Assembly (NCBI RefSeq): GCF_022458985.1
Contig: NC_061771.1
Location: 29,686,322-29,750,321 of the forward strand
Source of the DNA: Mugil cephalus
Taxonomy: Eukaryota > Chordata > Actinopteri > Mugiliformes > Mugilidae
Direction of reading: 5' to 3'
DNA: 64,000 bases
Shown: positions 1 through 13,729 of the stretch, piece after piece
Layout of the letters: each line of letters starts with the position of its first letter
How positions within the stretch are numbered: the stretch's first letter is position 1
Program-made: the position numbers and the translations under genes
Notes under the pieces: generated by a model
Told to the model about the DNA's origin: nothing
What the model saw: the letters and a program-made list of their open reading frames with translations, nothing else
Database searches by the model: none

Positions 1-474
1 TTTCCATATTTATTACGTTACTATTTCTGCACATTTTTTTTTTCCTCTTTACAATTGTGTATAGTGAAAGATTTAATTTTTATACTGTTAAATTGTAACA
101 TATTGTAATAACGTAATATAAGTGTATTTGCCTAAATATTTGTCCTGCATCATAATCCTCTAACCAAAGGCAAAATTACTAAATTATTCAATAATCATGA
201 CATTTCAAGAAGTATCGGCGATACTAGCCCGATATCGGATAGGTACCAAAATTCAACACTCAGTTTCCTGAAATTTATCGATCGTGGGACAAAAAGATTT
301 TTCCTAGGCTAAGGCTAGAGGAATTCGCATCAGCGATACTAACCATGTATCAACTTGAATTAATCCCAAAAATTTCACATGAGATCCAGGAGTCTACCAA
401 AATGAAGCAATTAAATACACGCTAAAATGCCTTCATGCAAGTTAAAGAAATGTAGCTCTAAGTTGTAAGTGTGT
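1..474. other. Intergenic, nothing recognised
   Basis: AT-rich sequence without a credible open frame, RNA gene or terminal repeat. It lies downstream of the minus-strand H2B gene. Confidence 0.5.
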
Positions 475-490
475 GGTCCTGAAAAGGACC
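475..490 (-). terminator. Histone 3' stem-loop of H2B
   Basis: A 6-bp stem and 4-nt loop, GGTCCTTTTCAGGACC on the minus strand, starts about 30 bases after the H2B stop. In replication-dependent histone mRNAs this hairpin is bound by SLBP and replaces the poly(A) tail. The stem pairs differ from the common GGCTCT form seen at the H2A, H3 and H1 genes here, but pairing is kept. Confidence 0.9.
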
Positions 491-520
491 GTTTTGTGTT
501 TCCAGTAAACAGCTGCTAGT

Positions 521-891
<371 letters not shown>

Positions 892-945
892 GATTGAGTG
901 TTTGTGCTTCTCAAACGAATAAACTGTGAATAGTAGAGCAGCCAC

Positions 946-996
946 TTTATATCCGCTTGATGCAAATATTTCTGTGCTGTTGCTCACAGACGATTG
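946..996 (-). promoter_or_regulatory. H2B promoter: TATA, octamer and CCAAT box
   Basis: Reading on the minus strand upstream of the H2B start there is TATAAA (946-951), an exact ATTTGCAT octamer (960-967) and CCAAT (992-996). The octamer, bound by Oct-1 with its OCA-S co-activator, is the known S-phase element specific to H2B genes. Its spacing just upstream of the TATA box is the usual one. Confidence 0.8.
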
Positions 997-1825
997 GTTA
1001 GTTTCACAGTGAGCCTGAGCATGCGCAGTATGATGGTTGTTGCCGCCCTGGCCAGACAGGTTTGAAGAGTGGAGCTCATCCACAGTAAAAATGTAATTCA
1101 TATACTCATTAAAATAATGCCCCAGTTATGTAGTCATTCATTAAAATCTGACAAGAATTAACCGATTTTCCTTTATTCATTTCCAGAAAACAGTTCGTTT
1201 TATCTTCATAATAAACCTTAAATGAGGTTTTTCTTTGTCTGCAAACTAAGTTTTTCCAAAAGATGTTTTTATTTTCACTCCTTTCCCACTTCACTGTGGA
1301 CCTATTGTGTCATTTAAAATGTTTTTGAATCAGTATCAGACAGAAACACTATCTTTGACAAATTTAATGATAATTTCAAGTTTCATTTAATAGCTCGTAG
1401 TTGTAGATGTTGTATCCATAATTAAAGAATAGACCAGCAGATCTTTGGAAAACATTAATCCAGTTAACATCAGTACATACAAAAGTCAGTCCTCCATATC
1501 CAGCTACAGTATTACATTTCTCTGATTGTAGTCATTCACTAAAATTTATGTGACAAAGCTTTCAGTGATGCATCGACGCGGCTCTAACTGAGACCGAGCT
1601 GCGATGGGAACTTTCTTTTTACGCTTTTGTTGGTCACATCTGTCAGTGTGGGAATAACAGAACTGTTTAAATGAGTATGTCAAATGGCCTTTACTGTGAT
1701 AGTTGGATCACTTCTCCTGATCTCATGTTAGACAGCATCATTAATTAATACATGTTGTGTAATTATCCCCCGAGACTTCTGCAGTAAATACAAGGAATTT
1801 ATGTCTTTATCTTGAAGAGATGTGT
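997..1825. other. Spacer between H2B and H4
   Basis: Apart from the H2B upstream region, which contains a GC-box-like stretch near 1020-1060, no gene or repeat is recognised. Short open frames here have no recognisable product. Confidence 0.45.
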
Positions 1826-1841
1826 GGCCCTTAAAAGGACC
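1826..1841 (-). terminator. Histone 3' stem-loop of H4 (copy 1)
   Basis: GGTCCTTTTAAGGGCC on the minus strand, about 35 bases past the H4 stop. One G-T wobble in the stem departs from perfect pairing, and the same variant occurs at H4 copy 2. Confidence 0.85.
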
Positions 1842-1875
1842 TTTGTGTTGTTTGACGGATGAAGGAGTTGGAAGT

Positions 1876-2186
1876 TTAACCTCCGAAGCCGTAGAGAGTA
1901 CGTCCCTGCCTCTTGAGAGCATAGACCACATCCATGGCGGTCACGGTCTTCCTCTTGGCGTGCTCGGTGTAGGTGACGGCATCACGGATGACGTTCTCCA
2001 GGAAAACCTTCAACACGCCGCGGGTCTCCTCGTAGATCAGACCGGAGATACGCTTGACTCCCCCAAACGGCGAGCCAACGGCGATAGGGGGCTTAGTGAT
2101 TCCCTGGATGTTATCACGGAAACTTTGCGGGTGACGCTTGGCCCCCTTTTACCGAGACCTTTGCCCCCTTTTCCTCTTCCGCTCAT
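1876..2186 (-). CDS. Histone H4 (copy 1), frame interrupted
   Basis: Core histone H4, partner of H3. The start at 2186 gives [14 protein letters not shown], and the stop at 1876 follows the invariant RTLYGFGG end. The span is 311 bp against 312 bp for a 103-residue H4 plus stop, but at least two frame changes fall in the first half (the region of [13 protein letters not shown]). From [18 protein letters not shown] onward the frame is nearly clean. Copy 2 at 7751-8065 is a same-strand duplicate that shares its 3' and 5' flanks, including the downstream hairpin and about 130 bases upstream. Damage differs between the copies, which fits independent consensus errors. Confidence 0.9.
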
Positions 2187-2698
2187 TTTTACTGTTCAGA
2201 TGTTTTCTGTCCAATAATGTCTCTGCTACGCTCACAGTCGGTTTTACAGTCTAACTGAGGACGTGAAAGAAGACATGAGGAGGCGGGACTAAACGTATTC
2301 AGGAACCATGATTACGCTCTTAAAGGGACCACATCTCTAATTCAAATAAAATAATTTTTTGTTGAACACACATCATACAATAAACCATCTTCAACTGAAT
2401 AATTTATCATTCATTCATTGTTTAACATATACCGAATTGTGTAGCAAAGAAAAACTGTAATAACTCTAAATTTTATTCGAGTACATAATTCCATATTTGC
2501 TCACTCGTAGTTTTGATACCTTACTGACGATCTATGATGGAAATAAGTGAGAAGATGTGTCCAGACATTTGGTCTCCGGGTACTTATACTGCAACCAAAT
2601 ATCTAGACAAATAGATATAAAATATCTTTGACAAAATCAAGTTAGATCACACATCGTTAACTCATTCATATGTTTGTCTCTGGAAAAGCTGTAGCACT
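2187..2698. other. H4 upstream region and spacer
   Basis: The first 130 bases are shared with the sequence upstream of H4 copy 2 and include a CCAAT-like motif near 2208 and a GGCGGGAC GC-rich stretch near 2282, so they probably hold the H4 promoter. The rest is AT-rich with nothing recognised. Confidence 0.45.
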
Positions 2699-2770
2699 TC
2701 CTCGTTAGTATAGTGGACAGTATCTCCGCCTGTCACGCGGAAGACCGGGGTTCGATTCCCCGACGGGGAG
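2699..2770 (+). tRNA. tRNA-Asp (GTC)
   Basis: A complete 72-nt cloverleaf. The acceptor TCCTCGT pairs with ACGGGGA before discriminator G, with one T-G wobble. The D arm carries TAGTATAGTGG, the anticodon loop is CTGTCAC with anticodon GTC in a TCCGC/GCGGA stem, and the T arm contains GGTTCGATTCC, an intact B box. No CCA is encoded, as usual for eukaryotes. A second gene lies on the opposite strand at 14225-14296, beyond the other H2A gene. Confidence 0.96.
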
Positions 2771-2944
2771 AAGCATTGTTTTTACCGAGCAGACGCAACA
2801 TTTGACCACGACCGAGTGTTATTAACATTGGGTTTGTGATAATGGTGAAATAAATGTTCTGCTGGGAATGAAGAAGGTGGTCCGTAGGCCCAATTTTCTA
2901 CACAACCCTAACCCATCAGTTGTATTTTGTATCAAAGTAAGATA

Positions 2945-3205
2945 AGATTAGATAAGGTAGTACTTTATTGATCCCCATTGGGGAAATTCAAATGTTACAG
3001 CAGCACAACAGTGACCAGAAAGAAAGAAAGAAAGAAATTAAATAGGACAGCATTAAACAGGCAACAGAAAAGTACCGTACAAAAGTACAGTACACAAAAT
3101 GACAGCAGTTGTGGATAAAATGTCAGTATGCTGGGCAAAGTGTGCTCTGTTGTACAGTCTGATGGCAGTGGGCACAAAGGAGCGTGATACTTACACATAC
3201 ATTCA
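2945..3205 (-). mobile_element. 3' tail of a CR1/Rex1-like LINE
   Basis: On the minus strand a reading frame gives the motif SFVPTAIRLYNS, like the C-terminal end of reverse transcriptases of CR1/Rex1/L2-type non-LTR retrotransposons. It is followed by a T-rich 3' UTR ending with the GGGGATCAATAAAGTACT-type tail often seen in fish. Only this 5'-truncated end is present. A related tail occurs at 47870-48120. The family name is from memory of motif style and is uncertain. Confidence 0.6.
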
Positions 3206-3728
3206 TCATACTGCCCCAAATCTGTTTTCCATAATAAATAACGATAAATAAGTAAATATGGTGACTTTCAATGTAAAGTGTGTACAGCGGCGACAGTGTC
3301 TTATGGTGTATACAACACTGTTTTGCTTATAAATAATGAGTTACCTGTTGTTTAAAGTATATTTCAAACGTTTGCCATAGGATCTACATCTGCTGCAAGC
3401 ACTTTGAATGAATAGTACGGCCATTTTGTATTCTATAGTTTGTATATCATGGTATACCACCACGGATCTTCATATCCAGACTATTGCATTTCAAAATACG
3501 TATAGACAGATTGAGATAAATGAACCGTTTCCAAAGGGAGTCTTTTGAATACAAAAACACGAACGCGCAGAAGCATAGAAATAGTACCATTAGAGAATGA
3601 ATGTTGATATGAAGCTCTTTGTACAGCCATGAATACAGCTTCATCTGTTATGAAAGAGTAGTTTGTACAACCACAATATTTCATACATAAACAGAAGAAA
3701 TGGTTTCTCTTTTCTTGACGTAGTGTGT
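3206..3728. other. Spacer, nothing recognised
   Basis: AT-rich sequence between the LINE tail and the H2A hairpin. The last 45 bases are mirrored beyond the second H2A (13730-13775), so this part belongs to the inverted H2A unit. Confidence 0.45.
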
Positions 3729-3744
3729 GGCTCTTAAAAGAGCC
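3729..3744 (-). terminator. Histone 3' stem-loop of H2A (copy 1)
   Basis: GGCTCTTTTAAGAGCC, a perfect hairpin, lies 32 bases after the H2A stop on the minus strand. Confidence 0.93.
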
Positions 3745-3776
3745 GTTTGTTTTGCTGTAAATGACACATCGGTGTT

Positions 3777-4161
3777 TTACTTCTTGGCGGGCTTCTCGGT
3801 CTTCTTGGGCAGAAGAACGGCCTGGATGTTGGGCAGCACGCCGCCCTGACGAGGGTGACCCCCTCCAAGCAGCTTGTTGAGCTCCTCGCCCGTTGCGGAC
3901 ACCCAGCGCAGGTGACGGGGATGATACGGGTCTTCTTGTTGTCGCGGGCAGCGTTTCCAGCCAACTCCAGGATCTCAGCGGTCAGGTACTCCAGCACAGC
4001 CGCCAGGTAGACGGGGGCGCCGGCACCAACACGCTCCGAAATAGTATGCCTTTACGCAGCAGCCTGTGAACACGGCCCACAGGGAACTGGAGTCCTGCAC
4101 GGGAAGAGCGAGTCCTGGCCTTAGCTCTGGCTTTTCCTCCGGTTTTTCCGCGGCCACTCAT
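3777..4161 (-). CDS. Histone H2A (copy 1), frame interrupted
   Basis: Core histone H2A. The start at 4161 gives [18 protein letters not shown], and [26 protein letters not shown] and the end [13 protein letters not shown] can be read in different frames. The span of 385 bp compares with 387 bp expected. Indels cluster near [18 protein letters not shown] and GVTIAQGG, mostly in short homopolymers or GC-rich stretches. It is transcribed divergently from the H3 gene at 4545, with 383 bp between start codons. The pair is repeated in inverted order at 12506-13681. The sequence is of the canonical replication-dependent type, with no H2A.X SQ tail. Confidence 0.9.
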
Positions 4162-4958
<797 letters not shown>

Positions 4959-4988
4959 ACTATTTGTTACTCATCCACGAACCACAAC

Positions 4989-5004
4989 GGCTCTTTTAAG
5001 AGCC
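4989..5004 (+). terminator. Histone 3' stem-loop of H3 (copy 1)
   Basis: GGCTCTTTTAAGAGCC, a perfect hairpin 30 bases after the H3 stop. Confidence 0.93.
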
Positions 5005-5849
5005 ACATCACTCTACTCAAGACACTATTCCTAATATACTTTTCTTAACATATATTGTACTGTATATGTGTATCTTCAACAGCGGATTATCCCGTAGATG
5101 ATACTACTGCTACTACTACTACTACATACTATTTCAAAGAATAAAAATAAAGTTGAAGGCATTTTTTTGAGGAACCCGAATCACCTTAATTGGATGTGGT
5201 CAGAAAGATACTGTACGACGGAGCCAGTGTTCAGTAACTGCATGCAAAAAGTAAAATCTCCAATCCCCAAACAATACTTTAGACTAATAATAATAAATGC
5301 TTGTGAACAAAACCTTGTGCTGAACGCTTATTTTTGTCTATTTCTCTAATTTAACATCGCTGTCTATAATCACACCCATTCAGTGAAATGAAACAATAAG
5401 TGATAAAGCCATCATCTGTATCTATGAGATGCTGTGCTTCCCAAGGATGTGGCATAAGAAGAGTATGTACAGGGTGAATGTGGAAATAGAGCTGAAATCA
5501 AATAAAGAGTCCTACTACCGTCACAATGGCAGACTACATAGATGATATGAACTGTGTCACATTAAAGCCTTTTGCCATAGGTAAGAATTACAAATATCAT
5601 CAGCCTTAGACCTGGAAAAAAATACTTTAACCTTTTCTAGTTTGAAAAAAAAAAAAAAAAGAAAAAAAAGAACACATATTGTTGACCCTGTTGTGTGTGT
5701 TTGCGTCTGTGTTTATTTTAAGCATTTGAGATCGAGAGGACAGACCACCTGTGGGGTGTGAAGAGGAAGGAAGTTGAGAGATTGGTGCACATTATTTTAT
5801 CTGCTGACATGTTTCATTGTCTCTGAAGTCACAGAGGAGAGGAGCAGCG
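5005..5849. other. Spacer with simple repeats
   Basis: Contains a short TAC trinucleotide run near 5100 and an A-rich run at 5646-5670. No gene is recognised. The last 60 bases precede the putative signal-peptide exon and may be its 5' UTR. Confidence 0.4.
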
Positions 5850-5904
5850 ATGAGTTTTAACGCAGCAACGAGTGGATTTGTCGTCGTCCTTCTTTCTCTG
5901 TCAG
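5850..5904 (+). CDS. Orphan signal-peptide exon, CD22-like
   Basis: An ATG at 5850 opens MSFNAATSGFVVVLLSLS, a short N-terminal stretch followed by a hydrophobic core, ending in a phase-1 split codon before a good donor (CAG|GTACTG). This is the layout and wording of the first exon of fish B-cell receptor CD22-like proteins, as I recall them. No V-set domain follows: the next 1.8 kb has no Ig exon and then histone genes resume. A CD22-like gene body without a clear signal exon lies at 48.5-53.7 kb. It could be a stray duplicated exon or a remnant of a local rearrangement. The family call is inference from motif style. Confidence 0.45.
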
Positions 5905-6146
5905 GTACTGTATCTCTACATTCACTGCAATGTCCTATTAATTTTTAGTATATTAGGAGTGTGATGTTTCTGTACTGTCTGACATTTTCTCTACATTCAC
6001 TTTTCACTGTGTAGTAACCTAATGACACAGAAAACAGAAAGTGATATATGATTTAAAAAAAAAAAAAAACATTGTTGTGACAACCTCGACCCTGTCATTA
6101 CGATCCACTTTTACTTTTACTCTCATGTAATGTTCTCTATAGTCAA

Positions 6147-6625
6147 TACGTTTACATGCAGAGCTTAATCAAGCTATGCTCAAAATTCGACTTTCTGACT
6201 ACAGTCTTTGTCCCAGTTTACATGCAGCGCAAGTAGATAGAATAACTGTTCTTCTCCTCCACACTAGATGGCGATACGTGTCTTTTCAACGGGATAATAC
6301 CACGTTAATACAGCCCGATTTCCGGTTGACCTATTACGCGATATAACAAACAAGAGTTGTTCATGCGGCGGACCATTTTGACCATTTCAAACAACAATCA
6401 TAGGGATAACAGTACACTTTTAAATCTCGTATGTAATGTTCGCGCTATTTCTGGTGCAGGTAAGATGCGCACGATCCCTCAGACAGTTCATCTAGCGGCT
6501 CCGTTTTTCGTCTTCTTCTACGACCGGCTTTCTTGGATGTTCTTGTTCCGGGGTCACATGTGCACATGCATTATCCGATCAATACTGCGATTAAGCTGCA
6601 TACATGGCGCAGAAAACCGAATTCC
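6147..6625. mobile_element. Possible non-autonomous DNA transposon
   Basis: The left end near 6150 (GTTTACATGCAGAGCTTAAT) and the right end near 6600 (AGCTGCATACATGG on the same strand) are imperfect inverted repeats: ATGCAGAGCTTAATC resembles the reverse complement ATGCAGCTTAATCG. No transposase is visible. Superfamily not determined. Confidence 0.3.
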
Positions 6626-7700
6626 AATTCACATTGATGATATGATGTGATGAATGATATTCTGTGGACTGCAAATTCTTCACAATTGGGCTTGGCTGAC
6701 ATTCTGCTAGAGTTATTAAAAACAATGTTAATTAGGTGATCTACTGCGGGAAAATGGTGTTTTTGGATTTTTCCGGTTGCCTGTTATCAACTTTGAAAAC
6801 TGACTAATTTGTTCTTCTTCCATCTTCTTTCTGCTACATGACTTTGGAAACTGGATACAATTCATGTAAAATTCAAGTACATTTAAAAATTCTAAAGTTC
6901 AAGAGTGTGATTGTTGATCTACATATAGTTGATGTGAAGAAGAGCGTTGCTTGGGTGGCCTGTAAACACAAGATGCGGTAAGAGGATTGGGTAAGATGAG
7001 ACAAATTAAGATAAATTTATATGAGAGGAGATTATGAGCCCAGACCACGCCACGACATCATATTGATGAAATTTTCAAGGCGAAATTTAGTTAAATATAC
7101 ATAACCTCACGTGTGACCAAAAAAAGAAAAAGCCAGTGTAAACATAGATAACTACAGTGCATGAAAGAGGCGAAATGGATGGATTTTTAGTAGGCTACCT
7201 CAAGTGAAAGAGGACTCTCACAAAATATTATGGGTACATGATAAAGTAGCAGTGGCTGCACCAAGTTTAAATAATTAACTACAGTTTGGTAAACAATCAA
7301 CTTGTGCTGGTGTGGTAATCGTTTGTAAGTTTATCTCTGCTATAATTGCAGGTAACCACCAGATGTCACTGGGAGGGCGAGCATTTTAAGCGTGTAATCT
7401 TTTCAGTACAATCGGGGAGAAGCGCCAAATTTTATTAGAGATTCGAGCATCGCTACTAATTTGTTAACAATTATTCAGTCTACCGGGATGAATCCAGTGC
7501 ACTCGAGACAAGACAATTTGCCTATCAGCAGCGATATGCTTTGTAATATGAGTGAATAAAATAATGGACAAGTCAAACGCAGGGGACAAATCACACCCAA
7601 GGATCAATATCAACCTCTTTTACATCTTAAAAATCACGATTCTGCTCGCCTTCAGTACAATAAATTATTCAGGATTTAAGCTCTTTACTTAGAGATGCGT
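6626..7700. other. Spacer, nothing recognised
   Basis: No gene or clear repeat. The last 25 bases join the duplicated H4 3' flank, which is shared with 1810-1830. Confidence 0.4.
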
Positions 7701-7716
7701 GGCCCTTAAAAGGACC
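7701..7716 (-). terminator. Histone 3' stem-loop of H4 (copy 2)
   Basis: GGTCCTTTTAAGGGCC on the minus strand, with the same wobble variant as at H4 copy 1. Confidence 0.85.
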
Positions 7717-7750
7717 TTTGTGTTGTTTGACGGATGAAGGAGTTGGAAGT

Positions 7751-8065
<315 letters not shown>

Positions 8066-9886
8066 TTTTACTGTTCAGATGTTTTCTGTCCAATAATGTC
8101 TCTGCTGGACTCACACTTGGTTTTACAGTCTAACTGAGGACGTGAAAGAAGACAAGAGGCGGGACTAAAGTTCTTCAGGAACCACGACAACGCTCTTAAA
8201 GGGTCCACGAGAATTAATCAAAATGGTTAAACTACTAAATTGAAAATACTGTACATTAACCATCTAAAAATCAAGAATTTATGGAAGCTTTCTTTAAATT
8301 TCAGATTTACAATGCTGAACTATTTTCTTCTTCCTTTCCCTCAAACTAACCATTAATGTTTTCTCTTCACATATGCGTGTGTATGTGACCTACGTTACTT
8401 TCAAGAACACACTAGACTCAATATCAGTTAACTGGGGACTGTAAATTCAACTGCGTTCTAAAGAAGGGTTAACCCTTGGATGTATGACATAAATGATCCC
8501 AGTTACAATCAATGCATTTTATGCTTAAACTTAGGACATTTCTTTCATTTTGATAAAAGATTATTTTTCTTATAAAAATATATATTGTATTTTCCGTCTA
8601 TGTTCATTGATTGATCAGCTCTACATGATCTGAAATAATGTTGCAAATGCAAATGCAAAAAATAAATATATAAATAAATAAATAAATAAAATAAACTACC
8701 TTGCTGCCTTGGAGAATTATGTCCTTACCGATGTCAAAATCAAACCTATTCCCTTGGCTAGTGGATAAGATGTCTGTAGTACCCTTCCACTGTGACGAAA
8801 GAATATTTGGTTTAAAAAGCATCCTATATAAAACACTATTTTGTCCAAGGAGGGAACTGCCCTGGCATATCCAAGGCATTAGTGTCCCAATGGCACCACC
8901 TACAGATGAAAATATGTTGAATACTAATAAATTAATACTTCAACTTCAGAGCTTCATAAAGTTTTTGTTTGTTTGTTTTTTTCTGTTTCATTGTACCTTT
9001 CATCATTATAATGTTCTTCTTCAGCTTGTATTTAATGATGAGACATGATGGTGTGATGGAAAGACTTTGAGTTGTGATATTTTGTATGTAGGGAACATAC
9101 ATTTTTCTTAACGTTAAAGTTTATTCTTTATGATCTATTGGCCGTCACCAAGACCACCATCTCCACTAATGTTTACTGGAAAACAAAAAGGTCTTTTCAG
9201 GGACTCAAATTTTTGTTTTGCGGAAATATCATTACACATCAGTTCAATAAAAGTGTTTCTTCCCTACACAATGACTACCATATGATCAGTTACATATATT
9301 TTTTTCTTTCATTAATTTTTACCTTATTCAAAAACATGATATTGGATGTTGATCAAATGTAAGTTGGTCTTTATACATCATAAACCAATTTGTACTGAAA
9401 ATATAGAAATTAGCTATTTGTGGTACAAAACAAGATGTAACACAAACACAAATTTGTTGCAATTAGAAGGCAACTTGAATGTGAATGTGTGTTGAAATAA
9501 ATTATTCTTCACGTCTGAACCTGAACTACCTAAGAGTCCTCGCTCCAGAACGGATTTTGTTCTTTCATGTTCTACTCTACTCCCTTTTACCGGATGAAAA
9601 GTCTTGACAAAGGTCTTGCACTAAGGAGAAAATGTTGATAATTAAAACATATTTGCTGATGTCCTGTCAAAAACTATTTACAATTAGTGTACTATACTTT
9701 TCTGTCAGTTGATTTGAAAAATGCATTCAGTTATATGGAAATATAAGACCCGTAATTTCATACATACAGAAGACATTGTTGTTATTATTCTCTTCTATTT
9801 GTAAACAACTTCTATTATATTGATAACTTCTTTCATAAAATGATTATTAAGACTGAGGAATGATTTCTCTAAAGATTGTTGTGGGT
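8066..9886. other. H4 upstream region and long spacer
   Basis: The first 130 bases mirror the H4 copy 1 promoter, with a CCAAT-like motif near 8092. A TAAA/TAAATA simple repeat lies at 8660-8693. Several 70-115-codon open frames have no recognisable product and AT-driven composition, so I do not call genes. Confidence 0.4.
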
Positions 9887-9902
9887 GGCTCTGAAAAGAG
9901 CC
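9887..9902 (-). terminator. Histone 3' stem-loop of H1
   Basis: GGCTCTTTTCAGAGCC on the minus strand, 28 bases past the H1 stop. Confidence 0.92.
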
Positions 9903-9929
9903 TTTGAGGAGTTGTGATGTTTCAGGAGC

Positions 9930-10533
9930 TCACTTCTTCTTGGGTGCTGCCTTCTTGACTTTAGGCTTGGCTACCTTCTTAGCAGGGGCTTTCTTGGCTG
10001 CAGGGGCCTTCTTGACCACCTTCTTGGGGCTCTTGGCAGCCTTCTTGGGACCTTTGTGGCCTTCTTGGGGCTCTTGCTGCTTTCTTTACCGCTGCTGTTT
10101 CTTGACTTTCTTGGGAGATTTCTTAGCAGCTGTTTCGGGCTTCTTGACTTTCTTAGGAGACTTTTTAGCGGCCGCTGCGGGCTTCTTGCTTTAGTGGCAA
10201 CTTTCTTGACGGTTTCTTGACCTTGGCCTTTCAACCTTCTTGTTGATCTTGAAGGATCCGGAGGCCCCGGTTCCCTTGATCTGAACCAAAGTCCCCCTTG
10301 GTCACCAGGCTCTTGATGGCGGTCTTGACGCGGGCCTTGTTCTTGTCCACGCCCGAGCCGCCGGCAGCCAGAGCCTTCTTGAGGGCGGCTGCAGAGACCC
10401 GCTCCGCTCCTTGGAAGCGGCCACAGATTTAACGATCAGCTCGCTGACGGTGGGACCGGCTTTCTTCGGTTGGACGCCTTTTTCTTGCGGCTTTGGCCGG
10501 GAGCGGAGCCGGAGCTGGAGCTACTTCTGCCAT
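9930..10533 (-). CDS. Linker histone H1, frame interrupted
   Basis: Linker histone H1, which binds linker DNA at the nucleosome entry and exit. The start at 10533 gives MAEVAPAPAP. The globular domain can be followed in pieces (KKAGPTVSELIVKS, GVSAAALKKALAAGG, KNKARVKTAIKSLV and a GTGASGSFK-type end at about 10240-10440). A lysine- and alanine-rich tail of KSPKK, KKVAK and AKKA repeats follows and ends at 9930. The span of 604 bp fits a normal 195-205-residue H1. Many one-base losses break the frame, especially in the repetitive tail. It is the only H1 here and sits centrally between the two inverted H2A-H3 pairs. Confidence 0.88.
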
Positions 10534-10700
10534 TTTCCTTCCTGTCGTTTGCCCGCAAAGAAAAACCAGAGTCAGCCCTGCAGTGATGAAAAAACTCGAG
10601 CAGGAGGCGGCACTTAAACACAGCATGAAAAACCGTAGAGACTCAGCCCAGCCCGGCTCTCCTGTGTACAGGCTGAATGTCGCTGCTTGTGTTTTCTCTG
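10534..10700 (-). promoter_or_regulatory. H1 promoter with AC box
   Basis: AAACACA on the minus strand at 10688-10694, about 155 bases before the H1 start, matches the H1-specific AC box. A weak TATA-like TTTAAG lies near 10613-10618. No clear CCAAT box was seen between them. Confidence 0.55.
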
Positions 10701-11779
10701 GACACATTCAAGGAAAATAAACGTTTGTTGGAGCAGAGAAACAGGCTGAAACTGAATGGGCACACAGTTGACTGGTGTCTCTTCGTGTCCAGCTCATACT
10801 GAGCTCTGGTGGTGTTTTTATTTTGTTCGCGGAGCCTCCAAACCGCACCGACTCACCGCGGCGCTTGGCGCTGCTCGTTGGGGTTTCCCACTCTTTTTTC
10901 TCTTAAAAATATTTCATATTCATCAGAGCTCCGTCCAAATACATTTTCCAGCTGCGAGACATGTTTGTTCAGAGATTCATAGTTAAAACAACCGTGTGTT
11001 CGTCATCAATTTAGAATAAAATGAAGCTTTTGTGTCGGCATCAAACACAATAATGGGGGTGGAGGCTGACGGAGCAGACAGACTTCGATCAGAGTGGCTC
11101 TCTGTCAACGTTTCTTCTCATCAGGACTTTTAATCTCGTTTGTTGTTGAAATGTGTTTCTGTATCTTCACATTCTGCTGTGAATTCAGTATAAAAAAAGA
11201 AAAACAAGTATATCTCATAAATCCTCATAAAGAACAGGTGAGCTTATTTGTCTCTTCGAGTGGGAAACTAATCCTCTTTACACAAAGACAATGCCTCCTA
11301 CAAAGTTTAAATTTTCTGAGCAACAAAGCCCACAGATTCACAAATAAAGATGAATCCGCAGGCCAAAATTAATTTCATTGACAGCACAAACGAGGTTCCT
11401 TTGTTTCTCTTTGCTCCATCCAGTGTCTCTTAGAAGTAACTGTGCCATCAACTCATTTGTGGAGGTAACAGGGTAAAATAAATAAATAGATAAATAAATC
11501 TATACACACCGTACAAAACAAGTTTGTTTATGTGTATGCATGTATGGTATATTGTAAGTTATATGTATAAGTATATGTATAATCTATGTATTATTGTATA
11601 ACTTTAATAGTACAGTGTGCTCATTAAGCTATTGTTATACCAATAAAAAAAGAGTACAGGTACATAAAAACTGTTGGTGAAAAGCATTACCATTGCAATA
11701 AATACTGATCTAACATCTTGTATATATTTAATGTAGTTTATTTGATGTTTAGTTTATTTGGTGCAATATTACAATATTA
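10701..11779. other. Spacer, nothing recognised
   Basis: A locally GC-rich stretch (10800-10890) gives way to AT-rich sequence with an (AAAT)n-like run near 11475. Short open frames have no recognisable product. Confidence 0.4.
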
Positions 11780-11990
11780 TATCGTTACTTTAACCAAAAT
11801 GCCACTTTAATCACATTGTCACTTTCAATTTTATGCACGCCTCACTTTATTTATTTGCCATACTTTATCTGCTATTTTTTGCCCACCCACTTTGGTGATT
11901 TTATTCTCTTGATCACATTTTAATCTAACGCTCTTCGCCCTTTTAATTGCTCTTCGGGGATAAATAAAGCTTTTTCTGATTATGATTGTG
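11780..11990 (+). mobile_element. Probable LINE 3' tail
   Basis: T-rich sequence ending in CTTCGGGGATAAATAAAGC followed by TTTTTCTGATTATGATT, the type of 3' UTR end seen in fish CR1/L2-group LINEs, where TGATT-like repeats follow. No coding part remains. Confidence 0.4.
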
Positions 11991-12459
11991 AAAGAGCCGA
12001 AGGATCCTATGACCTAAAGTTCTTCACTTTAGTGCCCAAGTACCACCAGAAGGTGTGTCCAAACTAGAAACGCAAGAAATACCTCCCTCAAGCAACAATA
12101 ATCCTACAGATCATTCTTGTTAACAATGCCGTGCAAATGTTGAATAAATATTTCGTAGAGAAATAGAAGTCATACTAGAGTTTAACCAAACCTTTGATTA
12201 TTTGACCGAGTGATAAATGGGAAGTTTTTCTTGGCGTTCTTTTATATCGGTCATCTGTATACACTAATTCAATCCATTTTAATAAAACTATGACGTTTAA
12301 AATATAATCTAAAACTAAATAAACAAAAGCCAGTACGGTCACGCATTCGTGTAGGCTATTGATATTTTTAATGAACATTATTTGGAGGCGAGGCACATGT
12401 GTATGAATTAAACGTATACTAGTAAATTAAGAGGAATGATCTCTTGAGTAGAGTGATGT
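11991..12459. other. Spacer before H3 copy 2
   Basis: Nothing recognised, except that the last 45 bases mirror the sequence just after the H3 copy 1 hairpin (5005-5050), marking the inner edge of the inverted H2A-H3 unit. Confidence 0.45.
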
Positions 12460-12475
12460 GGCTCTGAAAAGAGCC
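12460..12475 (-). terminator. Histone 3' stem-loop of H3 (copy 2)
   Basis: GGCTCTTTTCAGAGCC on the minus strand, 30 bases past the H3 stop. Confidence 0.92.
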
Positions 12476-12505
12476 GTTGTGGTTCGTGGATGACTAAAAA
12501 GTAAT

Positions 12506-13681
<1,176 letters not shown>

Positions 13682-13713
13682 AACACCGATGTGTCATTTA
13701 CAGCAAAACAAAC

Positions 13714-13729
13714 GGCTCTTTTAAGAGCC
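13714..13729 (+). terminator. Histone 3' stem-loop of H2A (copy 2)
   Basis: GGCTCTTTTAAGAGCC, identical to the copy 1 hairpin, 32 bases after the stop. Confidence 0.93.

Noticed and set aside
1822-2217. Plus-strand open frame of 131 codons across H4
   Set aside because: It is the antisense shadow of the H4 gene, as is the similar frame at 7718-7933.
9904-10194. Plus-strand frame rich in Phe, Leu and Ala, resembling membrane segments
   Set aside because: It is the complement of the Lys/Ala-rich H1 tail, so the hydrophobic look is an antisense effect.
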